This document shows positions 23,245 to 33,373 of a stretch of DNA of 64,000 nt, in pieces. Numbering within the stretch: the first letter of the stretch is position 1; every line of letters begins with the position of its first letter. Source of the DNA: Daphnia carinata (Eukaryota; Arthropoda; Branchiopoda; Diplostraca; Daphniidae); NCBI RefSeq assembly GCF_022539665.2, contig NC_081331.1, forward strand, positions 964,501 through 1,028,500, read 5' to 3'. The notes beneath the pieces are model-generated. The model was not told the DNA's origin, ran no database searches, and worked only from the letters and a program-made list of their open reading frames with translations. A program made the position numbers and the translations under genes.

Positions 23245-24556
23245 ATGGCTGGGAATTTCTGGCAGAGCTCACACTGGTTAGTAATGCTTTTCTAATTTCT
23301 TAATGAATATTTGTCTGATGATTCATTTTGGAAAATCGCAGTCAGCAGTGGTTACTAGATCCTTCTGACCTGGTTCGAGAACGGCAAGTGGATTTTGCTA
23401 TCGTAACAGAGGAAGATTATCAAAAATTATTCATATTCTTCAGTAACTGTAGGTTATTTCACTGACTATAACCTTACCAATGTAAGTAGTTCCATTTCAA
23501 AATCAGTCATCCAGGTTCTGGGAGAGCACTTGAAACTGAAACAGCAAGTCATTGCAACTGCCACTGTGTACTTTAAACGTTTTTATGCACGAAATTCTTT
23601 GAAATGTATTGATCCACTATTGCTTGCACCTACATGCATATTACTGGCTTCAAAGGTGGAAGAATTTGGCGTAATTTCAAACAACAGGCTCATCACTACT
23701 TGTCAGTCAGTCGGTATGTGAATCACAATTCAAATGAAACAAATACTACTATTTAATTTTTTTCCAATTAAATAGTGAAATCTAAATTCAACTATGCCTA
23801 TCCTCAAGAATTTCCTTACAGAGCAAATCACATTCTTGAGTGTGAATTCTATTTATTGGAAAATATGGATTGTTGCCTTGTTGTTTACCAACCTTACAGG
23901 TACTGGATAATCTGTATTACTGCAATTTTTCTTTTTTACTTTTGTTTCTTTAAGCAACTGTTCTTGTTTCAAATGAACCTACAGGCCACTTGTCCAGTTT
24001 GTTCAAGATATTGGACAAGAAGATCTTCTTGGATTGTCCTGGAAAATAGTCAATGATAGCCTAAGAACTGATATCTCACTCTTGTATCCCCCATACCAAA
24101 TTGCATTAGGTTAGTTTGATTCATTTGTATTGCGTGTTCCGTTCTGTTCTTTATCTTCATTTTATTTTAAAATCTAGCTGCAATGCAAATGGCTTGTGTT
24201 GTGCTACAAAAAGACGGCAAAAATTGGTTTGCAGAAATTGCTGTAGACACGGACAAAATTCAAGAGATCACTCGCCAAATACTGGCGTTGTACGATCTTT
24301 ACAAGACGTATGACGAGAAAAAAGAAATTCAGGGATTGCTGGCGAAGATGCCAAAACCGAAATCACAGCCAAGTCGGTAGGGTATTTTTTAAATATGCTA
24401 GTTCCAAATTTTTTCCCTTTATCACATTGCAAAAAAAAAACTTTCAAATTGATTAATACACTGTGATAACTACGTAGGCCTCCATCGTCAGCGCAGTCAC
24501 AGGACCCTAGCGGAATACAGGGCACAAATGAGCAGTCCATGAGCGTGACAAATTGA
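23245..24556 (+). CDS. CycC: Cyclin C (Mediator CDK8 module)
   Basis: Seven exons (23245-23276, 23342-23448, 23507-23713, 23776-23899, 23985-24109, 24178-24376, 24478-24556) give 290 residues. The start [10 protein letters not shown] and the cyclin-box segments [35 protein letters not shown] and [17 protein letters not shown] are near-identical in animal cyclin C. It pairs with CDK8/19 in the Mediator kinase module to modulate RNA polymerase II transcription in the nucleus, and has a cytoplasmic stress role in some organisms. The C-terminal exon (about 26 residues) is Ser/Gln-rich and poorly conserved, as is normal. It is tail-to-tail with the folate receptor gene. Confidence 0.94.
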
Positions 24557-24662
24557 TAGTATCCTAAATTAATTTTTTTTATATTGCAACACAAACATTG
24601 TGTTATGAACAATTATTTAATACATGTTTTTTTTAACAAAATGAGAATGCAATTTCTCTACC

Positions 24663-25852
24663 CTAGTTAATAGACAACAGCAAGGCAGGAAGGATGTACA
24701 AAAGTGACTGAACTGAAGAAACTTCGTAACCTACAGCCCTGTTACTCTGTTGAATTTTCCAGCGTGCTACGTTTTCATTTGGGTTGCCTTGACTACCGTC
24801 AAACCAGATACGCATGCAGGGTTCAGAATTATCGGTATACTTCCAGGAATGATCCCAAACCTTGTGCAAAATTTTTTAATATAGTGAAAGCAGCAAAAAA
24901 AAATCATATTCCTTACCCGTTCACAGAAATTAGAAGAATTTTGAAAGATTTCAGAGAACGTGCGACATTCTGATTCAGGTCGGCAACGATTGGTCCCATT
25001 AATCCATTCGAAGTTCAACGTCCAGTTGTCTGTACAAGTTAAATCATCCTTGCAAGCTTTAAACCAATCATCACAGTCGGTGGCACAGAGAGGCACGTCT
25101 AAAAATCTTTCTCGTCGCATTTTCATGCTTGATACCTAGATCCATAAATATATTATATTTTCTGACATATTGACATTTAAAAAAGTTATTTAGAAAATTA
25201 GTATTCAGAATGGTATCTCAGAATTGTTAAGTTCTGATGAGATCCAGGGGAATTTCCTACAGGCTATTGTTTTTCAACATATTTGATGTGCTGTTGAATA
25301 ATCAAGCATGAATAACTTTCTACTTTGAACTTGTCAAATATCTTAGACAAAGGTATTGTATATATTATTATGGGGAGTAGTTATTTCATCTATTTTAATC
25401 TCAACTTACCATCTGAACCCATGGGCCTACATTTGGTGAACATTCATAGAAACACAGATCTTGCACAAAATGTTCAAGGCATTTGTTTGACATTTTGTGA
25501 TTGGGGCAGTGGTTGTAATTGAAGCCATACATTTCACCTCCATGACCATGAGCCTTCATTGTGGTGTCTCCAGTACAGCATGAATTGTTTTTCCATGGTG
25601 AACACTGAAAACAAAATGTAAGAATACGCATAATAAGAACAGTAGCACATCGAGAAAAATTTTGCGTACCTGTTCGTGTAAAGAATCTTCCGGTCCAGGC
25701 TCTCGTTTGTGATTATTGCCATCAATACAGGAGTTTACCAATTGCCTTTTATCCTTTATGCTGATTTGACTAAAAGCTGAACTAAGCAATCCTAAAATTA
25801 AAAAAATGGTGACGAAATAATGTCCGACACATCTTTTTTGATGGGAGCGCAT
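24663..25852 (-). CDS. Folate receptor-like secreted/GPI-anchored protein
   Basis: Four phase-0 exons (25670-25852, 25410-25604, 24917-25135, 24663-24860) encode 264 residues. A signal peptide (hydrophobic about 12-28) precedes a Cys-rich folate-receptor domain with the family landmarks [28 protein letters not shown]-like YGFNYNHC, CLEHFVQDLCFYECSPNVGPW, RERFLDVPLC and CRTF. WFDGSQGNPNENVARW follows, as in vertebrate FOLR proteins. The C-terminal hydrophobic tail (about 248-264) fits a GPI-anchor signal. In vertebrates these bind and internalise folate; related proteins include riboflavin-binding protein and JUNO. Ligand specificity here is not established. ATG at 25852 is chosen because it places the signal peptide at the N-terminus, though an in-frame ATG lies upstream. 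Confidence 0.9.
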
Positions 25853-26810
25853 GGCCAAAGCCAAATATCTTCTGCTAGAGGAGCACGTCGTGAATGGCGG
25901 TCCGTACACAGTCCTCTTCCCAATGCGAATGATCGTTTTCGTGCTACACAACGAACAAAGGGAAGGGTTGCGGCCTTCGGCTCGTTTCAAAATGCATCGG
26001 CTAGGATGTATGTTAATTGAGATAATAATGAAATCACGCCAATATCACCACATCAGCACCGCTTCATGTATCAAATCACGTTTCATCGTGTGTGCTTTTT
26101 GGTTTCCCTTTGGTTTTATCTATTAGTTAGTCACATCAAAGTTTTCTTTCGGCAGTGAAATAAAAAATGGCAGAATTAGCGCTCAATAAATACTCTTAAG
26201 GTAAGTGTTTTATGAAACATTTTTGAAAATAAATTTCGAACTTCAGGAAGCTGATTCTTTAGTTGGCCTGGTTAGCATATAAACATATGCAATTGGATGG
26301 CATACCTATGCATGTTAAAACAATTAATATATTCTTTACACACATCCTTGCTAAAGAGCGTTACAATAAACTAAAATAAATGACGGTAACAATGGTTTTC
26401 TTTTTAAAGAAAACGGTAAACTTGAAAAGCTTGAATTATCGAATTCGAAAGTCAAGGATCCAGTCAGTAGATGGCATTCTGATCATTTTTCGACGTCACA
26501 ATATGGCCGTGGTTTTCTAGAGAATGTTTTTCCATTCATCAGCAGCGAAGACATTTTCTGATTTACGGTTTGTTTGCGTGATTACCCAATGCAGATACGC
26601 CTATCTGCTTGGTATTCATTAATTGTCTTCAGATTGAATCCCGGTCGTCGGAGTCCCTCACGACCCATAAATATCGATTTTTGAAAAATCCTATATTCAG
26701 CTAACACTGTCTAGTTAAAATTAGGGAGTGCGTTTCTCTTGTGAAATCAATCAAAGACTCAGTTGCTTTCTCCGGAGAATTCGATTTGAAAAGTACTCTG
26801 AAAAAAAGAA
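25853..26810. promoter_or_regulatory. Divergent region between the folate receptor-like gene and KCMF1
   Basis: 958 bp with no convincing coding sequence. A good donor-like CTTAAGGTAAGTG near 26195-26207 could end a 5' untranslated exon of KCMF1, whose first coding exon has only 16 coding bases. No TATA box is evident. Confidence 0.4.
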
Positions 26811-29586
26811 ATGTCTAGGCATGAAGGTAAGTCCTAATAATAAATAAACCAAACATTTTGTCTTTGTCAAAAATTTCATAAAGAAAAAATATTTTGTTAT
26901 ACTATTCTGATCCTCAGTTTTTATGTATTATATTTTTTTAGTTAACAGCATACTTGAGATCATAATTTTCTTCATTACTATTTAGGTGTCAGCTGTGATT
27001 CTTGTATCAAAGGAAATTTTAGGGGTTTACGGTTCAAATGTTTGATATGCTACGACTATGACTTGTGTGCAACTTGCTATGAGGCAGGAGCCACCAACAC
27101 ACGCCACACTGCAGATCATCCCATGCAGTGTATACTCACCAGATCAGACTATGGTTTGCCATTTTAGTTTAACTTCTTATTATTTTTTAGTCATTCCAAT
27201 TATGCTTTTGAACAGATACTTTCTATGGAGGGGAGTCAATCAGCTCAGATACACCCCAGTCTTTCTCATGTCCTTATTGTGGGAAGCTTGGGTACACTGA
27301 GACAGGATTGTATGACCATGTGACCTCAGACCATACAGAAACACCTTATGAAGTGGTAAGTCTTTTTCTAAACAAGGTATTAGCATTAACCTTCAATATG
27401 GGAAACTAAAATTTTGATTAGGTTTGTCCCATATGTGCATCATTACCGGGTGGAGAACCTAATCAAGTTACAGAAGATTTTGCTGCCCATCTTACCATGG
27501 AACATCGTGGTAAAATTTCGTCCACAATAAATATTAAACTAATTTTTGTTTACCGATTTGTACTTTGCTATAGGTGGCATTATTGGCCATAATGGTGTTT
27601 TACGAGAAGAAGAACCAGGAGGAATTGGTCGAGGTGTTCGTCGTATTCCGCATCCAGCTCGTGGATCATCTGGCCCCAGAACACGAAGACCTAACATGCA
27701 CTTTACGTAATTCAATATTATAATTAGCGTAGAATGTTCCCTTTTGTACCTGAAGCTTTTCTTTCTTTCGCATTTTTTTTCTTAGTTCTACAGGTTCTGT
27801 TCTGACATCGTCGGGAAGTACGCCTGGATCTAATTCCAGTTCATCGAGAGAGCGTGATCGGGAACGCGAAAGAGAGGCCATGGATCCTATCGCTGAACTT
27901 CTCTCTCAATTGAGTGGGGTTCGTAGAGGACTGAGTGGTGTCTCTGGGGCTTCCGGTCTTGGTAGTGTTCTTGGCTTGGGTGCCCTTGGATCGTTAGGCG
28001 GAGCTCTGGGCTCACTAGGAGGTAAGAGGCCTGCTATAGGTTTGTCCCCATCATTTAAAAAAATATATCTTAATGATTTCGACCTCAGCTAATTTAAGTG
28101 GTCCGTCGCCTGGCTCCTCCAGTTCTGGCTTGCCAACACCTTCCGGCAGAGGAAGACTATTGGGATTAGTTGGAAGAGACAATGCGGGTACGCATCACGC
28201 AAATTCTAATTGCAACAGTTTTTAAAATTTTTTACTTTGAATAATTTTTTTATGTTATATTTTCTAATAACTTTTTTATTTACTATAACTATATCATGTA
28301 TAATTAGCTTCATTATTATTTTCTTCATGATATAGGAGCGTTTAGTGAATTAGTCAGTAACGGAGCAAGTGGACAGTCCCAGCCGCAATTAGAGCGACAT
28401 CAGGTACGAGTTCTTCCATTTTATTGGTAATGATGATGATTCACGGCTTGTTACCAGACTTGTTTTGATGGTAATAAATAGGCGCTGAGACTGCCACGGC
28501 GACAGGCACAAGTCATATCAGCACCGTCAACGTTCTCATCAACGAATGTTAATACCGGTGCGGCACCTAATGGTTCCGGTTCAGTTGCACCCACCAATAT
28601 TTCAGTTGGTAGCCGCGATTCAACAAGCAATTCCCATTTACTCTTATCAAGGTTTGTTTACTTTGCGATGCAACTTCCCGAGATACACATTAAATATCTG
28701 TTATTTTAGGTTGGGAAATGTACTAAAAGACGATAGGAAGGAGTCGAACAGTAAAACCTGTCAGGATCGAAGTCTCTTTATACAGGATCTAATCCTTTCC
28801 ACTCTTGCTGCTGGATTTGAATTGGACATTGACGGAGATCTGACCACTCCTTTGTCTAGTGTCGACCTATCTCGGGATGTTTTGCCTACTGATCCTCCTC
28901 CTAAGAATGACCTTACACCGACGAGGGGTACCACTTTTTTGGAATTCCACTTAAAGTAAGATTCTTATTAACGTTTTAATATCATTTAGCGAATCACGTT
29001 GGTGGGACACCTGTGACATTGACCACAAGCAGTACACTGGGCATAGTGGGAATCTCTGCCGCCGATACTATAATTGTGTCGCCCCCAACGTCAGTTACTA
29101 CTGCGTCCGCTTTCCCAGAAGGTTCATCCAACAGTCGACCTACCACCGTTATCAGTGGCTCCCCAGTGTCGACTAGACCCAAGCAAACGGTTCATCACAA
29201 CGAACCGAAAGGTAATAGATTTTTGATAAACAGAGTTCACAAAGGTATTCATAGTTTGTTTTTTTTATTAAACAGGTTCTGGTAATTCAACGTCATCCGT
29301 AACAGGGCGACGAGTAACTCATCACCAGGCGCCACCATCAAGTATGCGCGTTCCCAGTGCCTCCTCTTCTTCAAACTCATTGTCAACGTCTTCGCGACCG
29401 CCTGTTCACAGCTCGAGCGGCGGGATCGGAAGTGGGTCCGTTGGCTCCATGGTTAGATCAAGGAGTCATGGCACTAACGGAGCTAGTGGGACGTCGGGGG
29501 CTAGTACTGGAGCTCCCGGTGGATTGTTGAGAAAGCCAGCACGACCACAAACCAGTCATCCTCCCCCTCCCCCTTCTTCTCACTAA
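26811..29586 (+). CDS. KCMF1: E3 ubiquitin-protein ligase KCMF1 (ZZ zinc finger)
   Basis: Twelve exons: 26811-26826, 26986-27153, 27216-27355, 27422-27509, 27574-27706, 27786-28021, 28089-28187, 28336-28403, 28482-28651, 28710-28927, 28990-29211, 29276-29586. The phases close to 622 residues, longer than vertebrate KCMF1. The start MSRHEGVSCDSC opens a ZZ-type zinc finger (C9, C12, C24, C27, C33, C36 and downstream His). Two C2H2-type modules follow (CPYCGKLGYTETGLYDHV; CPICASLPGGEPN). The rest is low-complexity Ser/Gly with an acidic/arginine stretch, a MDPIAELLSQLSG helix and a SLFIQDLILSTL motif. KCMF1 works with UBR4 in N-degron and quality-control degradation. The extra length is mostly the Ser/Thr/Pro-rich C-terminal third. 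Confidence 0.92.
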
Positions 29587-31020
29587 TGTATTCTTTTTTT
29601 TCCATATTTGCTTTGTCTTCGTCTGAGAATCGTGGGCGAGGGTAAAAACGGATGACCAAGAAAGTGTCTAAGAAGATGTCCGTCGCTCTATTTGGTTGGT
29701 AATCTTTATATCCTGTCTGCTACCCTTCGCACTCCTCTGGAAGTGCCTGACTGGAACAAACACAAACTGACGCAAGACTTCTACTGTGCGAATAGAGAAA
29801 AAATGGAGACAAAATTAAGCAAATAATTGAGGTTGAAAATGATAATTTGTTTGATCTTTTAAACTACCGAAAACAATTCTGTTTAGGGCCATTTTTCAGT
29901 GTGATGGCTGCCAAAATGTAAGAAATGCCCTATCTCTCCCTTCCAGTAACCTATGAAGGATTTTGATTGCAGCAGCCGTGTAGCATATATATATTCACAA
30001 ATAAGAAAGGAAAAAAAAAAAAAAGACAGCTTTCAAAAATTTTTCTTTTTCTCCTTTCATTTCTTTACTTTATTGATAAAGAAACCTCTTGATTTTTTAT
30101 GTTACTAATTTTACTGCGCTAAGCTGAATGTTGATTTGCTTTGTAGGTAACGCACTCTAAGTTTTGTATCTGGCTGTTTTCCCTTTTTTTTCTTTCAATT
30201 TTTTGCTCCCATTTCACTTATGCATATATATTATATTATTATAGGGAATTTTCCGGGCCTTAATTTCTTCTTTCACAACAAAGCTGCTGGCTAGTCGAAG
30301 TACAGAGATTGAAGGAGGCGAGAGACAGAGGAATGTTCTATGAACTGATATTTTGGAAAATGAAATGTTTGTTAATCACAGATACACACGCAAACACGTG
30401 CCCCAACTTAGCCGTCGGACGCTGGTCTTTTTCACCTGGCATTGTTTGTTCATTTATTTTATTATTTTTTTTGTATGATTCCCAGGATGACACGTCGGAC
30501 TGCCATCGATTCGAATCGACAATTGAGTTACTGAATTCTGATCGACCGATTCTTTTTCCTTTTGAATTCGTCTCCCTTTTTAAATTGTATATCGAGCAGA
30601 TCAGTGACATTAAATTATGAAAACTCCTTGTTTCCCAACGTCATCAAAACAGACTTTCTGTGTTGATCATTTCTCCATCCTTTAAGCCTTTTACTGAGTT
30701 TGTTCCCTGGCGACCGCCTCCCCATTTTTCTCCTTCCCTTCCTTTTTTATAGTGGAAATAATTTGTTTCATTGAATCGATTGTATTTGCAGTCCATGGCG
30801 CGCATAAATGTAATTTCTTTAAATAGTGGTCACATGATGGATTGCCTATAACAATAAATTCATTAATCTAACACTTAATGGTTTTACAGTTATCGAAGTG
30901 CAAGGTGTGGGGCCAGCCACACAACAAACGAAATCAAAGGAATGTTAGCGCTCCCACTTTTTTTCATCCGTTTTGAAGATTCTAGAAAAATGTAGCAACC
31001 TAACAATAAAACAAACTCGA
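29587..31020 (+). other. Probable KCMF1 3' UTR and flanking sequence
   Basis: AT-rich sequence without a supported gene. AATAAA hexamers at about 30851 and 31004 are candidate polyadenylation signals for KCMF1, which would mean a 3' UTR of more than 1 kb. The plus-strand frame at 30309-30620 has no family features. Confidence 0.4.
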
Positions 31021-31580
31021 TTTTCGTAATTTCCGTGGAATTATTAATCAAAATCATGTTCGAAATCATATTTAATACTGTATCTAGAATTTTTACAAAA
31101 AATCCATATGATCAAAATCAGGAAACAGATAGACAATGAAATCATCGGTGGATGGTATGAGCCATATGGCAGAGTTTCAGTTAGTTTGTTCAGTTTCTTT
31201 ATTTCTTACCCTCCTACTCTTCCTTAGCATTTTTCTTTCTTCAGCTTTTATGACGGACACGAAAATCAATAAGTGCTAACTTTTCTTTTATTTAAAAAAT
31301 GGCTATTTTAACGAGAAAACCAATAACTTAATTGAACTCAGCGTTCAATTCTAATTATGCCGTGTGATTTTTGTCGAATTCCAAGACATGTCGTTTTTGG
31401 CCGATTTTGATAAAAGTGGTAAGGCTATAGCCTTTGCACTTTTTCATTTTTGGCAAAATTTTAAATTTCGCTTAAAATACATGTTTTCGATTCAGAATTG
31501 AATGCATAACACGGAAATCAATTTTTTTTCCAATTGGCCTTAGGATTTTTTAATTAAACGTAAAAAACGAAAAAATAAGA

Positions 31581-31608
31581 AAAGTCGGGCTTATTTAGTC
31601 GGGCTTAA
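31581..31608 (+). repeat. Left arm of inverted repeat, GTCGGGCTTA type
   Basis: Two direct copies of AGTCGGGCTTA. They match, in inverse orientation and with one mismatch over 26 bases, the block at 32617-32642. Confidence 0.65.
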
Positions 31609-32602
31609 AATTTTTTCTGCAAAAACTGATACTCATCAGAATTGGTTGAATATTACAGGATGTACTCAAAATTGAATGCTGATTCCGGAAAAATTGCTAT
31701 TTTTTAAAATTAAGTCAATCGCTTTTGAAATGCATCGAATATTTGAAACAACGCTAGCGCGCCAGTACGCAAAAGCGCTAGCGCGATGTAGCACAAATTT
31801 TCGGTGTATTTCAAAAACGGTTGCTTTAAGGAGGAAGCCAATAGCGGATTCAAATCAGCGTTCAATTTTCTTTATACTGTGTAAGTTTCATTGAATTCCA
31901 AGGGATTGTCGTTTTTGGCCGATTTTGACGAAAGTGAGAAGGCTATAGCCTTCTCACTTTTTCATTTTTGGCCAAAACATAAATTTGATTTAAAATACAT
32001 GATTCCGATTCAAAATTGAACGAGAATCACAAAAATGAAGCTGATTTTTACGTTGGACTCATAGCTTTGTTAATAAAGGGAAAAAACGGATGAGAAATGC
32101 TTGCGCGCCAGCAGCGCGTCGTGTGTACTTGCGAGCTAGCGTTGTGTTAAATATTCGTTGTATTTAAAAAACGATTGATTTGACGTAAAAACCAATCACT
32201 TTATCGTAATCAACGTTTAATTTTGCTTGTTCTGTGTGATTTTTATCGGATTCTAAGAGTTTTTATTTTTAGCCGATTTTGACAAAAGTGGGAAGGCTAT
32301 AGCCTTCTCACTTTTGGCCAAAATATAAATTTGATTTAAAATACATGATTCCGATTCAAAATTGAATGAGAATCACAAAAATAAAGTTTATTTTTGCGTT
32401 GGGCTTATAGTTTTTTTAGTAGGCGGAAGAAACGGGTGATAAATGCTAGCGCGCCAGCAGCGCGTTAATCCCATTTATTACAAAAACGGCTGGTTTGACG
32501 AGAAAATAAATATTTTTCCTGAAATCAGCGTTTTATTTGAGGTTAATTTAAACTAAATTTAATTCCAAAATTATAGACTGAATTTCTGCCATACTCAAAA
32601 TT

Positions 32603-32642
32603 AAGCCCGACAAAATAAGCCCGACAAAATAAGCCCGACTTT
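32603..32642 (-). repeat. Right arm of inverted repeat, three copies of TAAGCCCGAC
   Basis: Three direct copies of AAGCCCGAC, 14 bases apart. The last two form the inverse complement of the left arm at 31581-31608. The interval between the arms is about 1.06 kb. Confidence 0.65.
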
Positions 32643-33373
32643 TTGATCCATTAAATTTTTTTTCGAAACATCTAGATATAGCAAAAAAAAATCCTAACTT
32701 TGATACAAAATTAAACGAAAATCACAAGTGTGTCGTTTGTTTTTTCCTAGGGCTTATAGTTATTGAATAAATCGTAAAAAACAACAAATCCAAATATGTG
32801 CGCAACCAGCATTTTCTTTCTGTTCATTGAAAAAACTGTTGGTTTGACGAGAAACAAACCACTTTATCGAAATCAGCGTTTAATTTTGAGTGTTCTGTAA
32901 GATTTTTATCGGATTCTTCGAACATAGCTTGCTAAACACGACTTTGACTTCAAGCGATTTTTGCGCAACTATTTTGAAATTACATGAAGTTCATTGCAAA
33001 CTCATAGACATTCAACTTCGTTAAATTTTGAATCATTTACTTTCATAGCAATAGATCCCTTGGAAAAATGCTCAATTTGATTAAATATTTTATAACTAAA
33101 TTTGCATGCAGTTTTTTAAAATATAAATTGTCCTGTTAAACAGTAGCGTGAATACTTGGCAATCGTCGTAAAACAACTAGGTTTCTTCAAAATCAATTCG
33201 TACACGTTGGGTGTTTTATTTATTTTTTTTTTTTTTTACATCCGTCTCGAGAATCATCACATACTGATTGCAATGACGACTAGCACGTTAAACAAAACGC
33301 TTCGTAAAAGGTAAGTTCAAATCCATAATACAATTCCGTGAAGAAAGATGGGCGCAGGCTGAGTTTCAGTAAG

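Larger units (their letters stand above)
31290..32930. repeat. Array of diverged repeats with palindromic cores
   Basis: Three to four diverged units of roughly 350-500 bp. Each contains a recurring order of blocks: AACGAGAAAACCAAT-type, CAGCGTTCAATTTT-type, GTGTGATTTTTATCGGATTC-type, GGCCGATTTTGA, an AAGGCTATAGCCTT palindrome and a TTTTTGGCCAAAA-type block. Later blocks are AAATACATGATTCCGATTCA and GCTAGCGCGCCAGCAGCGCG. Palindrome cores fall at about 31421, 31936 and 32292; the middle copy is a perfect 30-bp palindrome (31931-31960). No open frame is present. This may be a satellite or a non-autonomous element array. Confidence 0.75.

Noticed and set aside
31676-31894. A 72-codon ORF inside the repeat array
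   Set aside because: The frame is not kept between repeat units and has no family features.
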